64,000 nucleotides of DNA from Aquabacter cavernae (GTDB lineage Bacteria; Pseudomonadota; Alphaproteobacteria; Rhizobiales; Xanthobacteraceae). The stretch lies in NCBI RefSeq assembly GCF_003993795.1, contig NZ_RWKV01000001.1, positions 292,599 through 356,598 of the forward strand, given 5' to 3'. Both the position numbers and the translations under genes were made by a program. A model generated the notes under the pieces. That model was not told the origin of the DNA. It searched no databases and saw only the letters and a program-made list of their open reading frames with translations. Below are positions 16,648 to 25,610 of this stretch, one piece after another; the stretch's first letter is position 1; each line of letters opens with the position of its first letter.

Positions 16648-19574
16648 CAGTAGAGCCCTCCGGCGCTGGACACCCCGAAGCGTCCGCCCAGGCTCCGGGT
16701 GGCCGGTCCATCGGCAGCCGCGTCATCCATGATCGCGGCGATCGCCAGCTCTCTGATCATCACGGGGAGCGTCAACGAGCCGTCCGGCCCAATGGTCGCG
16801 GGGCCGGTGGAGACTGCCGCGCCCGAGTGGCTGTTCTGAATGTTGACGTTCACCTGGGGGGCACCGCCCCTCTGCGCGCCACCGGCCCGCAGCTCGACAG
16901 GGATGCGTCGGCCATCGGGCAGCGGCACGATCGCCTCCGGCCCCGCCTCGCCGGCGATGCTTTTGCGCGTGGTGATGCCGCCCGCTGCAAAGGTCGGAAC
17001 CGCCATCGGTCCCGCGCCGCCCGTCACCATGGTGAACGCCGAGCTGGAGCTGGAGCTGGAGCCGCCGCCGCCGAAGATCTTGCCGATGATCCCGCCGACG
17101 CCGCCAAGGTCGGCCGACGTCCCGTAATTGGTGCCGAACAGGCTATTTTTAAGGGGGTTGAGGACGGCCAGGCGCAGCATGGTGCTGGCCACGTCGCCCA
17201 GGATGCTCTGGACGGCCGAGCCCCAATCCTTCCAGGCGCTGCCATTGGTCACCAGGGAGTCGGACAGCGCGTCGAAGCTCTGTTCGCCCATGGAGCGAAA
17301 CGTCTGGATCGCGTCCTGCTGGCGGGATAGCTGCGTTTGCTGGTCGGCCGTCTCGACCGCCTGGGCGCGGATCCGCTCGGCCGCCGGGCTGCCCTTGCCG
17401 ATCTGCTGGTCCCGGATCTGCTGCTCGGCCTGCAACAGCGCGATGGCGCGGGCGCGGGCGTCCTCGCTCTGGCCCAGGAGGGAGATCTCCAGCCGTAGCA
17501 TCTCGGTCGTGTTGCGCTGGCTGGCCAGCAGGCTCCGGGCCGCCTCTCCGGACGCGGCCGAGGTCTCAAGCAGAGACTTGGTCCGCGCCTGGTTGGCGCG
17601 GATCTCGATCTCGGCCGAGGTGATTTCCTCGCCTGCCAGCGCCAGGCGCTCACGGCGGGCGATCAGGTCCGCCTTGGCGACGGGATCCCGCTCGCGGGAG
17701 ATCTGATTGTCCAGGCGGTCGAGCTGGCTCTGTCGCTCCTGAGCCGTGGACAGGCCCTTGAGTGCGTTTTCCTTGGCCTCGATCGCCCGCGTGATGCTCT
17801 CGTTTTCCGCGACCGACAGGCCCGTGGCGCCCTGTCCCGCGCGCAGGGCCGCGATCTGCGTCTCCAACTCGCGGCGGCGATTGTTGAGATCGTTGGCGGG
17901 CGAGCCCTGCGCGACATCGAGGGCGGCCGACCCGCGCTTGTCATCCAAGGCGGCGGTGGTCGCATTGGCCTGGACGCGGTTGCGCAGGCGGATCTGCTCC
18001 TGCAGGTCCGTGATCTCGGCGGTCAGCGCCTGGCGCTGGTTGGAGTTCTGGAGGCGCCCGGCGAGCATGGGCATGTTGCGCAGCTTCTCCTGAAGCTGCG
18101 CCAAGCGGCCTTCAAGGCTATCCGGCCCGCCACCGAACAGGCGGTCCACGGCCGAGCCCACCGAGCCCCACATATTGTCCCACATGCGCCCCGCCCATTC
18201 GGCCGCGCGGCCAATGGCGGTGGTGGCGGTGGCGGCGCCCTGCAGGCGCGGGGTGACGGCGGACAGCAGGACGTTGCCCGCCTCGGTGACGCGGTTTTGC
18301 TCACTCAGACGCTTGACCAGGCGCTCCGTGGCCCCATCCAGCAGGCCCATCTGCCGGAGCTGCGCCGCCCCCTTGGCGGGATCCCCGAAAAAGTCGCCCA
18401 TTTTGCCGCTGGCGCTCGCAACGTCCGTCTTGAGCACCGCCGCGAAATCCTTGGCGATGGCAGTCAGGCCAAGCAGTTGATCCGATCCGATCTTGCCGGA
18501 GCGCACGAGGCCCGTGGCGATCTCGCGCGCGGCATTGGTGGAGAGGTTCCCGGCCGCCGCAGCCTGCGCGGCCACGCGCTCGATGTCGGCCGCCGTGGTC
18601 CCGGTCGCGGTCCCGAACGCCTGGGCGGCGATCGACGCCTCCCGCGTCCGCCCGGTATAGTCGAGCCAGGCCAAAGCGCCGACGCCCAACGCGACCGTCA
18701 TGCCCCCCAAGAGGGCACGCATGGGCGTGATCGCCTCGCGAACGATCTTTGCCGCATTGCCAAAGCCGCCCACGGCCTCGACCAGTTGCGGCCCCTGCTG
18801 CACCGCGACCATGCCCGGCGACATGCCCATGGCAAGCGTCCCGAAGATATCGGGTGCCTGCCGGGCCACCCCGAACTTTTGATCGGGCCGGAGCTGCGAC
18901 CAGGTGGACGATCCGCTTGTCTGCCGCGCCCGCAGCATGGTCGCTTGCGCGGCGAAGACCGTCTTGGTGCGCTCGATCTGGACGGCCGCCTCCTGGGCGG
19001 ACAGAGCGCCCAGGCGCTGGGCGTCGCGGATCTCTGCGAGCTGCGTCTTGTACGCCTGCCCAGCGGCATAGAGCGGGCTGTATTTGGCCCGCAGATCGTC
19101 CAGCGCCTGGCCATAGGCGGCGATGTCCTCGGCCCGGCCGGCCGAGGCGAAGGTGTCACGGACGCCGAGGCGCGCATTGATGGCCGACGCGCTGTTGAGG
19201 CTGTTGGTGTTGGCGCCGCGCATGGTCTGTGCGGCGTCCCGCTCGGCGGCGGTGAGCTGGCGCAGGGCGGCGGTTGCCGCCTTGACGTTGCGCTCCTGGA
19301 TCTGGTGGGCCTCGGCCGCGTCCTGCGTCGCCGAGACCGCGCGACCAGCCTCCGCGCGCGAGTCCTGGAGCGCGTCCACCAGATCGTCAACCGCCGCACC
19401 CGTTCGGCGTGCCGCCGCCGCGCCGTCATCAAGGACATCAACCAGGTGATCGACAGCCTGCGCGGCGCCCTGCGCGTCGTGCTCAAGCCCCTCAAACTCG
19501 GCACGCACCTCGCCGACGCCTTTCCGGGCGCCGGTCGTGTTGGCCGTGATCTCAATGGCAAGCTTGAGGCTCAT
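16647..19574 (-). CDS. Tail tape-measure protein, lambda-type
   Basis: A 975-residue tape-measure protein. N-terminal coiled coil (about 1-150); a hydrophobic segment with AMGMSPGMVAVQQGPQLVEAVGG and MTVALGVGALAWLDYTG (about 245-305); long helical middle; and the lambda C-terminal domain SFDALSDSLVTNGSAWKDW...VLNPLKNSLFG (about 755-810). It sets tail length and forms part of the DNA channel during injection. The presence of a lambda-type C-domain supports a long non-contractile tail. It follows the chaperone pair as usual. Confidence 0.92.
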   Translation of the reverse strand: MSLKLAIEITANTTGARKGVGEVRAEFEGLEHDAQGAAQAVDHLVDVLDDGAAAARRTGAAVDDLVDALQDSRAEAGRAVSATQDAAEAHQIQERNVKAATAALRQLTAAERDAAQTMRGANTNSLNSASAINARLGVRDTFASAGRAEDIAAYGQALDDLRAKYSPLYAAGQAYKTQLAEIRDAQRLGALSAQEAAVQIERTKTVFAAQATMLRARQTSGSSTWSQLRPDQKFGVARQAPDIFGTLAMGMSPGMVAVQQGPQLVEAVGGFGNAAKIVREAITPMRALLGGMTVALGVGALAWLDYTGRTREASIAAQAFGTATGTTAADIERVAAQAAAAGNLSTNAAREIATGLVRSGKIGSDQLLGLTAIAKDFAAVLKTDVASASGKMGDFFGDPAKGAAQLRQMGLLDGATERLVKRLSEQNRVTEAGNVLLSAVTPRLQGAATATTAIGRAAEWAGRMWDNMWGSVGSAVDRLFGGGPDSLEGRLAQLQEKLRNMPMLAGRLQNSNQRQALTAEITDLQEQIRLRNRVQANATTAALDDKRGSAALDVAQGSPANDLNNRRRELETQIAALRAGQGATGLSVAENESITRAIEAKENALKGLSTAQERQSQLDRLDNQISRERDPVAKADLIARRERLALAGEEITSAEIEIRANQARTKSLLETSAASGEAARSLLASQRNTTEMLRLEISLLGQSEDARARAIALLQAEQQIRDQQIGKGSPAAERIRAQAVETADQQTQLSRQQDAIQTFRSMGEQSFDALSDSLVTNGSAWKDWGSAVQSILGDVASTMLRLAVLNPLKNSLFGTNYGTSADLGGVGGIIGKIFGGGGSSSSSSSAFTMVTGGAGPMAVPTFAAGGITTRKSIAGEAGPEAIVPLPDGRRIPVELRAGGAQRGGAPQVNVNIQNSHSGAAVSTGPATIGPDGSLTLPVMIRELAIAAIMDDAAADGPATRSLGGRFGVSSAGGLY

Positions 19575-19941
19575 GTGTCACCAGCATTGAGGACGGCGAG
19601 CGCGGCGCCCTCCATCACCTGCAAATCGGCCCAGGAGACCGGGCCGATGCCGAGGCGGCGCTCCACCAGCTCGACGGCCTGGTAGTCCAGGCCGATCCAC
19701 CCGATGCCGCCCATAGACCCGGCGGTGCGCCATTGGGTGCCGGCCGCGCAGAACAGCCGCAGGGCCGACCAGTTGGAGCGCCACACCTCCACCACAGGCC
19801 GGGCGGTCGGAGCGGCAGGGAGCTGATCTGTCGCCACCCCGAGGGCAGCGAATTGGCGGCGCAGGTCGTCATCCAACTCGACGGGGCGGCTCGTGTCTGC
19901 CCGGCCGGTGGTGGCGTAGGCCCAGGCCCGCGCCGCCTCTC
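19571..19941 (-). CDS. Tail-assembly frameshift partner (DUF1799-like)
   Basis: The open frame is DUF1799-like (LVERRLGIGPVSWADLQVMEGAAL). It has no good start of its own; the first initiator-type codon is TTG at 19876. A -1 slip at the GGGAAAC heptamer (19945-19951) of the preceding gene leads directly into this frame through LREAARAWAYATTG and on to DDDLRRQFAALG without a stop. It is therefore probably made as the C-terminal part of a frameshift fusion, like lambda gpGT. The stop overlaps the tape-measure start. Confidence 0.75.
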
Positions 19942-20298
19942 TCAGTTTCCCAGGCGGGCGGCCTCGCCGTTCATGGCGTCGCGGTATGCGCGAAAGGCTC
20001 CGACCCGGAAGCCAGCGAAGCGCATCGCAGCGAGGAGGTTGGTCTCGGAAAATGTCAGCGGAGAATCGTCCTGGCCGACCACGTCCTTCCAGCCACGCAC
20101 TGCCGCCTTCAGCACTGCGGGCTCAACTCGCTGGCCCTTCTTGATCGCTTCGGCCTCGATCTCTTCGAGCTGGGTCTCATCCAACTCCTGGAAGTAGAGC
20201 TGGAACGCATGGGACCTGAACTGGCCGGGCTTTTCCTTGTCCGGCATCATCGCCGTGGCGGGCCACCAGAACAGGTGCTGATCGGAAACCTGGTACAT
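19942..20298 (-). CDS. Tail-assembly chaperone (gpG-like)
   Basis: A 118-residue protein in the gpG position between tube and tape-measure genes: MYQVSDQHLFWWPATAMMPDK..., an acidic helix (LDETQLEEIEAEAIKKG) and ...GEAARLGN-stop. Its last codons CTG GGA AAC TGA contain the slippery heptamer G GGA AAC, which allows a portion of ribosomes to shift to the downstream frame. In lambda, gpG and gpGT coat the tape measure and recruit tube protein. The role is inferred from position and frameshift. Confidence 0.75.
   Translation of the reverse strand: MYQVSDQHLFWWPATAMMPDKEKPGQFRSHAFQLYFQELDETQLEEIEAEAIKKGQRVEPAVLKAAVRGWKDVVGQDDSPLTFSETNLLAAMRFAGFRVGAFRAYRDAMNGEAARLGN
19945..19951 (-). promoter_or_regulatory. 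Programmed -1 frameshift site GGGAAAC
   Basis: On the minus strand the heptamer G GGA AAC is in the correct zero-frame register and is followed at once by the TGA stop (19942-19944). The -1 frame is open for the whole downstream gene. GGGAAAG in the same place drives the lambda G/GT shift. Confidence 0.75.
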
Positions 20299-20335
20299 CG
20301 TAAAACCTCGTTTTAAGGCCGCGTGAAAGGGCGGA

Positions 20336-21268
20336 TCAGCGGACGACGAGGGTCAGCTCGTCGTCTCCGGCGTTCGGCACGCAGGTGAGCGGCAGGGACA
20401 GATTGGTGATGCCCTGGGTGTTGCCGTAGCTGGGGCGGCCGAGCTGCACCTGCGGCGCGGCGATCGCGACGATGTTGCCGGCCGTGATGCCGTGCACGAT
20501 GGACAGCGGGCCACGCGTGTGGGCCTTCGCGATGCCGAACCAGTCCTTAGCGGCGATATTGTCCGCCTGGTTGACCATGGTCCCGGTGACGCTGCGATCG
20601 GTGATCTCGATGCTGTCAGCGCCGACCAGGTTACGCACCTCGACCGTGTTACCGAAGTCCAAGGCAAAGCTCTCGCCGAGGCCGGCAGTCCCGTGCAGGG
20701 ACCAGGTGGTCGTGTTGCCCTCGCCCACCGTCAGGGGGTCCTTCCAAGCCAACATCGGCACCGCCGGCGTAACCAGGTCCGCCGGCGCCGCCCAGAGGCC
20801 GCGCAGCGTGAACTGAATGCGCGGGATCTGCTTGGGGGCCATGGACAGCGACCAGGTGCCCTTCGCGCCCAGGAGCTTGTGGTTCACGCCGTCGAAATTG
20901 ACGTAGGCCGATACAGACTCCTGCGAGGCGGTGACCGGCGCATAGGTGACGCTGGTGGCCGCAACGATGGTCTCCGACATGCCGCAGGCTCGCAGGAGCG
21001 GGCCGTAGGCAGGTGCAGTGCCGGCGGCGCCGGCGCCGGCCAGCTCTACCGAGCCCACCAGCTCGACATAGTTGCCGACGAGACGCACCGCCTGCGCCCC
21101 GAAATAGGCGAGCATCAGCTCGCGGCTGACTTCCTCGCCCTGGAGTGGGTTGAGGGTAACGTTGGTCATCACCATGCCGTTCGCCGCGCCCGTGGGCGCC
21201 GCGTCCGTGCCATAGGTGGTCTCCATCTTGGCCGTGACGGCCAGTCTGCGCCAAAAACGGCGGCCCAT
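20336..21268 (-). CDS. Major tail tube protein
   Basis: A 310-residue tube protein: TTYGTDAAPTGAANGMVMTNVTLNPL near the N-terminus, beta-rich throughout, with RGLWAAPADLV and a final NAGDDELTLVV. This is the pattern of tail tube proteins in B3/D3112-like transposing phages and relatives. It stacks as hexameric rings to form the tail tube around the tape measure. It is encoded between the terminator and chaperone genes, the standard place. Confidence 0.82.
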   Translation of the reverse strand: MGRRFWRRLAVTAKMETTYGTDAAPTGAANGMVMTNVTLNPLQGEEVSRELMLAYFGAQAVRLVGNYVELVGSVELAGAGAAGTAPAYGPLLRACGMSETIVAATSVTYAPVTASQESVSAYVNFDGVNHKLLGAKGTWSLSMAPKQIPRIQFTLRGLWAAPADLVTPAVPMLAWKDPLTVGEGNTTTWSLHGTAGLGESFALDFGNTVEVRNLVGADSIEITDRSVTGTMVNQADNIAAKDWFGIAKAHTRGPLSIVHGITAGNIVAIAAPQVQLGRPSYGNTQGITNLSLPLTCVPNAGDDELTLVVR

Positions 21269-21270
21269 GC

Positions 21271-21477
21271 TCAGTCCTTTCCGGCCGCCGGGCGGCGCTT
21301 GCGGGAGGTGTCGCCGTCGCCGGCGGCGGTGTCGCCGGTCTCGGCCGGCGCGGTGTCCGGGGCCGCCTCGGCCGGCGGCTGAATGGGCGTCTCGCCCGGC
21401 TCGACGGTGCGCGCCACAAGGGTGCGCTCGCCCGTCTTAGGGTCGAGGATGTAGGAGCCGCCGTGCTGCGCGGTCAT
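21271..21477 (-). CDS. Small phage protein upstream of tail tube (68 aa)
   Basis: Starts MTAQHGGSYILDPKTGERTLVAR; the rest is Pro/Ala/Glu/Thr-rich and disordered with a basic end (SRKRRPAAGKD). Not recognised by family. Short proteins with a DPxTGxRTLV-like line are often encoded just before tube or sheath genes. It sits 2 bases from both neighbours, so it belongs to the tail operon. Confidence 0.65.
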   Translation of the reverse strand: MTAQHGGSYILDPKTGERTLVARTVEPGETPIQPPAEAAPDTAPAETGDTAAGDGDTSRKRRPAAGKD

Positions 21478-21479
21478 TG

Positions 21480-22403
21480 TCAGGTCTCCACAAAGACAGA
21501 GGGGACGTAGGTGTCGCGCCAGGCCACGAGGCCCGGCGCGGTCGGGACCGGCTCGCCGCCCGCATAGAGCAGCGGGATGTCCAGGCCGTCCGGCTGCCAG
21601 CCGATCAGAGCCATCCGAACCGTCTCCCGCAGCACCTCAAGGCCGCCGGCGACGAGCGCGCCGTCGCCCGTGGTGGCATGAGCTGGCGCGATGACGATCA
21701 CGCCGATCGCGCGGTCCACGCGCTGGCGATAGGTGTTGGTCTCGGGGTCCGGGGTGGCGTCGTCCCGGATCGGCACGACGATGGCGCCGGGCAGGTCGGC
21801 GGGCGCATCGTCCGCGTCCCAGGCGATGCGGCCTTCTACGGCCTTGAGCACGGCGGCGGGATCCTCATCCCGCAGGCGCTGCACGACAGCACCAACCAGA
21901 CGCCCGGCGGCTCCGGCGAGCTGGTCGAGCCCGCCGGCGCCGGTGGGGCCGGCGGCGTAATACTGGACGTCGAGCGTCAGCGTCACACGGTGGCAGAGCA
22001 CACCGGCGAACATGACCGGCTCGATGGTGACGAGTTGCATCCCCGTCGCGCCATCCACGGACACACCACGCACCACGCCGCCCAGGGTCGGGTCCGACCG
22101 TTCGGCCGCGATGACGGCGTCCGCCAGGTCGCAGGCGACGATCTCGCTTTCGTCCTCGTCCTTCAGCCCCAGCATCCCGACCACGACCCATCGGTCCGTG
22201 ACCAAGGTGCGACCGGAGAGCAGCGCACGGCGGCCCGAGGCCGGCCGGCTGACGCGCCAGCCGCGCACCATGCCGTCCGTGGCATAGAGCGCCAGGAAGT
22301 CCTTTTCGGTCTTCCCGAACCGCTCGTAGCCGTGGACACGGCCGATGTTCGGGATTTGCTCCAGGAGCGCCACCAGGGCCTCACGGACTGCAACGGTGCT
22401 CAT
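21480..22403 (-). CDS. Tail terminator-like protein with two domains
   Basis: A 307-residue protein that looks like two fused halves. Residues 1-150 (VREALVALLEQIPNIGRVHGYERF... to LTLDVQYYAA) and residues about 155-307 (QLRDEDPAAVLKAVEGRIAWDADDAPADLPGAIVVPI... to LVAWRDTYVPSVFVET) each have the head-tail/terminator gpU-like layout; the second resembles Mu gp37/DUF1834-type proteins. Most phages encode a single such domain. It is expected at the head-proximal end of the tail. Overlaps the next gene upstream by 4 bases. Confidence 0.65.
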   Translation of the reverse strand: MSTVAVREALVALLEQIPNIGRVHGYERFGKTEKDFLALYATDGMVRGWRVSRPASGRRALLSGRTLVTDRWVVVGMLGLKDEDESEIVACDLADAVIAAERSDPTLGGVVRGVSVDGATGMQLVTIEPVMFAGVLCHRVTLTLDVQYYAAGPTGAGGLDQLAGAAGRLVGAVVQRLRDEDPAAVLKAVEGRIAWDADDAPADLPGAIVVPIRDDATPDPETNTYRQRVDRAIGVIVIAPAHATTGDGALVAGGLEVLRETVRMALIGWQPDGLDIPLLYAGGEPVPTAPGLVAWRDTYVPSVFVET

Positions 22404-22894
22404 TGCCCGATCCTCCGCACCGCCCGGGCAGCGGCGGCCTGCAGCAGCTCGCCGATCTGGCCCTGTGTGGCGGCGAGCCCGTCCCTAAACATGAAGCGGC
22501 CGGGCGTACCCTTCTTTGCCATCTTCCGGGCGATGGCCCAGGCGACGCCGCGTCCTTCCTTGCCGCCTTTGCCGAGCTTGCGGCGGACCCAGTCCACCAG
22601 CGGTTCGACCGGCGGCATGTGGGGCCGCGCGCCCAGCTCGACGGGCAACGCATAGGCCAGAGCGGTGCCTACAGAGCCGGAAATGACGGTGCCGCTCATT
22701 TCCAACGGCTGCGCGCCGATGGAGTCCCGAAGCAGCCCCTGATACGCGGGCGTCAGCTCACGCACCTCGCGCTCCAGGAGCAACTGGCCCTCGACTATGG
22801 CCGGCGCCAGCTCCTCCAGGAGGATGTCCGGGGCGGCGGCCAGCGCCGCGTCCACGACCTGGATGTTGATGGAGAGGGTGTGGGGCTCGCTCAC
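22400..22894 (-). CDS. Minor tail / head-tail joining protein (HK97 gp10-like)
   Basis: A 164-residue protein. ELTPAYQGLLRDSIGAQPLEM, then GSVGTALAYALPVELGARPHMPPVEPLVDWVRRKLG and a final RFMFRDGLAATQGQIGELL, is the standard pattern of HK97 gp10/lambda Z-like tail completion proteins (P followed by VExG and helical end). It connects tail terminator to head. 4-base overlaps with both neighbours show tight coupling. Confidence 0.75.
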   Translation of the reverse strand: MSEPHTLSINIQVVDAALAAAPDILLEELAPAIVEGQLLLEREVRELTPAYQGLLRDSIGAQPLEMSGTVISGSVGTALAYALPVELGARPHMPPVEPLVDWVRRKLGKGGKEGRGVAWAIARKMAKKGTPGRFMFRDGLAATQGQIGELLQAAAARAVRRIGQ

Positions 22895-23574
22895 GACCTG
22901 CGCCCCCGCCGGAACAGCAGCCGGCTGCCGCCCGTGGTGGACGGCAGGGGCGGATGGACGGTCACGGAGGCCGCCTGGACGCGCTTGGGGTCAATGCCCA
23001 AAAGGTCGTGATATCGACGCCGAGCGGTGCCCGCGCGGGCCGCGTAATTGGGGCCGGATTCTTTGTGATCGACCGCGTCCGCCTGGATCAGGCTCGACTG
23101 GTCGCCGGACGTCATTGCGGCCACCTGGTCGAGCAGGACGGCCGCCGCATATTGCGCCACCGCCTCGCGATCCACGAGGCGGATCGTGTCCACCGTCTCG
23201 GTCAGCTCGTGGGGCAGCGACCAGGTCAGCCGGCACACGACGCCGGCACCGATCTCGTCGGGCAGGCCGATCACGCGCCCGTCCGGCGCGTCCAGGAGCG
23301 CCCAGAGATGGCGCGGCACCGTGCGCGGCGGCACGGAGCCGAGGGGATATTCGATGGTGAGAGCTGCGGACGCCTCGTCCCACCCGTCAGGCAGGGCGAG
23401 ATGGCGGGGCGCGGGCGTGTCCTGGACGGTGAGGTCGGACACGCGGGTGCGCGGCCGATCCTTGCCATACTGTACGACCGCGAGACCAATGGCGCGGTCG
23501 CGGGCCTCCTCGCCGAGGCGGCCCACCACATCGCGCACCAGGTCATCCACCAGCGTCCGCAGATCCTGGAGCAT
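22891..23574 (-). CDS. Head-tail connector-like hypothetical protein (227 aa)
   Basis: Starts MLQDLRTLVDDLVRDVVG. The central region (HLALPDGWDEASAALTIEYPLGSVPPRTVPRHLWALL...) and the helical LVDREAVAQYAAAVLLDQVAAMTSGDQSSLI...ARAGTARRRYHDLLG fit the adaptor-type proteins that follow capsid genes; the AARAGTARRRYHDLLG helix suggests a connector. Start at 23574 was chosen because upstream codons read into the capsid gene. Function by position. Confidence 0.65.
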   Translation of the reverse strand: MLQDLRTLVDDLVRDVVGRLGEEARDRAIGLAVVQYGKDRPRTRVSDLTVQDTPAPRHLALPDGWDEASAALTIEYPLGSVPPRTVPRHLWALLDAPDGRVIGLPDEIGAGVVCRLTWSLPHELTETVDTIRLVDREAVAQYAAAVLLDQVAAMTSGDQSSLIQADAVDHKESGPNYAARAGTARRRYHDLLGIDPKRVQAASVTVHPPLPSTTGGSRLLFRRGRRS

Positions 23575-23576
23575 CG

Positions 23577-25610
23577 TCAGGCCGCCACGACGGACTTGGA
23601 AAGGCCCCGGAAGTCGGCGACGGCGGCGCCATAGATGTGGCGGATCTTCCACGTCAGCTTGTCATTGCTGAACATGCTGCCGTTGGTCGGGCTGTCCTGG
23701 ACGAAGATCTGGGGCTCTTCCTCGCCGTCCAGGAAGCCGATCTCGACGGTGGGAATGTCGAGCGGATCGGCCGACACACACCAGTCGTTGGCGTCCGTCC
23801 AGTACCAGACCGGGATGATGTTGGGCTTGAGCGACTGAACGAACGTCTCGTCGTTGTTGGTATTGCGGCGAAACAGGTCCGCCGCCTTCTCCTCAAGGTC
23901 CGAAGGCACCCAGAGATTGCGGGGGCCGATGCCGAGCCGATCATTGGAGCCGGCCTCGGCCTGCTTCAGCATGGCGAGCCGGGCGGCTGCATAGCTCGTC
24001 GCATCCAGGGCAGCCGTGAACAGGTTGCCGTGGTCCAGGTGGAACAGCGCCTTGGTGTCGTAGATGACGGGGTTCGTCCGCATGAAATCGAGCACGAACT
24101 TGGAAAGCGTGCGCTTGGACGCTCGCGCCAGGCGCTGCGGGATCCGCTGGACGGCGCTCACATCGTCGTTCTTGATCATTTCGAGCGTGATCGACTCCGT
24201 GCCGCCGCGCTTCGACACCGCATACTCGGCCACCTCGTCGGTGGGCGACGTGACGGGCACGTAGGCCGCGCCCTCGGCGACGGCGGGCAGATCGCCGTAG
24301 CCACCGAACCGGGTCCGCTGCTGCTTCCGGAAATCCGCGATGGCGACGGGCGCGCCGGTGAGCTGGCGCCAGACGTCATAGACCGAGGTCGTGCGATAGT
24401 CCGCCACCATGCGGCGGGTGAGGCTGTCGCCCAGCACCGCGTCCAGGCTGGTGCTGTCCAGGGCCTCGCGCATCAGGCCCTCGTCGCAGTTGCGCATCTG
24501 ACCGGTCACGCGCTCGTCGCCGGTGATCGCCACATAGCAGGACTTGATGGACCGGGCGTGCCGGTGATCCCGGTGGTTCGGGTCGAAGAACGCTTCCAGC
24601 ATGGCGCGCGTCTTCTCTGCGCGCGTCTCGCCGGTCTGGATCCGGCCCACGCCGCCCAGGCCCTGGACGCGCCCGGCGGTGGAGAACCGATCCACATACG
24701 CCTGCTCGGCGGTGATGGCGGCGGTGACATCCGCCGGCACATAGGTGCCGCGCGCTTCCAGGACTTCCAGGACGCGGGTGCGCGCCTCGTCGGGGAGCGT
24801 GGACCGGGTCACCTGGTCGCGGGCGGTCTGGCGCGCTTCCAGGAGCTGGATGGCGGCCGTGAGATCATCACGGGAGACGCCCGCCACGATGGGGGGGCCG
24901 CTCTCCGCAAAGGCGCCGGACAGCGCCTCCTGCAGCTCGGCGTCGGTGATCTGGTCGTCGGCGCGCCCCTCAAGGAAGGCCGGACGGTGCTTCTTCAGCA
25001 GCTTGAGCAGCAATTCGCGGAGCATGGGCTCGTCCTGTTGGGTGGTGGTGTTGGGGTCGGCCTCAAGCACGTCGAGCACGCGCCCGCCGGCGCCGGGCTC
25101 AACGATGAGGTCCACGGAATTCACGCGGGTGAAGCGCCCGACATGGCGGACGCCCTTGCGCGCCTGGTAGGTGGCACGGGCGTCAATGGAGAGGCCGAAC
25201 AGGTCGCCCATGCCTCGGGAAACCGCCTCACGCAGCCGCGTCACCATGGGGTCGGCCGGATCGAGCACGTCCCAGGTGGCTTCCAGCGTCCCGGTGTCCG
25301 CACCGGTGCCCGGCACGAACGACACGCCGGACAAGCGGCCGAGAACGGCACGCGGATCCTTGCCGCGCGACGCCAGGTGTTCTGCATCGCCCTTGACGAT
25401 GACACGCGCGCCCTCGAACAGCGGGGCGCCCTCGCGCAAGGCAGCGTCGGGATAGAAATTGCCGTTTCCGGAGAGACCGGCCCGCATGATGCGGACGCGG
25501 AAACGGTTGGTCTCCTGTGCTTCCAGCACCGCGCCGGAGCCGGAGCCGACCACATCGCCGCCGGCATCTCCGGCGGCCTCCAGGAAGTGACCGTGGAGGA
25601 GGCCCGTCAC
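23577..25610 (-). CDS. Fused prohead protease and major capsid protein
   Basis: A 677-residue protein starting at GTG 25610, which overlaps the previous stop (GTGA). Residues about 30-180 are a herpesvirus/HK97-style prohead protease (RFRVRIMRAGLSGNGNFYPDAAL, GDAEHLASRGK with probable catalytic His78, DLFGLSIDA with probable Ser141). Residues about 195-330 are helical, scaffold-like. From about 360 to the end is a major capsid protein (SYAAARLAMLKQAEAGSNDRLGIGPRNLWVP, DIPTVEIGFLDGEEEPQIFVQD). The protease presumably releases the capsid part by self-cleavage during head assembly. In Mu the protease/scaffold and capsid genes are separate. Confidence 0.85.
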   Translation of the reverse strand: MTGLLHGHFLEAAGDAGGDVVGSGSGAVLEAQETNRFRVRIMRAGLSGNGNFYPDAALREGAPLFEGARVIVKGDAEHLASRGKDPRAVLGRLSGVSFVPGTGADTGTLEATWDVLDPADPMVTRLREAVSRGMGDLFGLSIDARATYQARKGVRHVGRFTRVNSVDLIVEPGAGGRVLDVLEADPNTTTQQDEPMLRELLLKLLKKHRPAFLEGRADDQITDAELQEALSGAFAESGPPIVAGVSRDDLTAAIQLLEARQTARDQVTRSTLPDEARTRVLEVLEARGTYVPADVTAAITAEQAYVDRFSTAGRVQGLGGVGRIQTGETRAEKTRAMLEAFFDPNHRDHRHARSIKSCYVAITGDERVTGQMRNCDEGLMREALDSTSLDAVLGDSLTRRMVADYRTTSVYDVWRQLTGAPVAIADFRKQQRTRFGGYGDLPAVAEGAAYVPVTSPTDEVAEYAVSKRGGTESITLEMIKNDDVSAVQRIPQRLARASKRTLSKFVLDFMRTNPVIYDTKALFHLDHGNLFTAALDATSYAAARLAMLKQAEAGSNDRLGIGPRNLWVPSDLEEKAADLFRRNTNNDETFVQSLKPNIIPVWYWTDANDWCVSADPLDIPTVEIGFLDGEEEPQIFVQDSPTNGSMFSNDKLTWKIRHIYGAAVADFRGLSKSVVAA

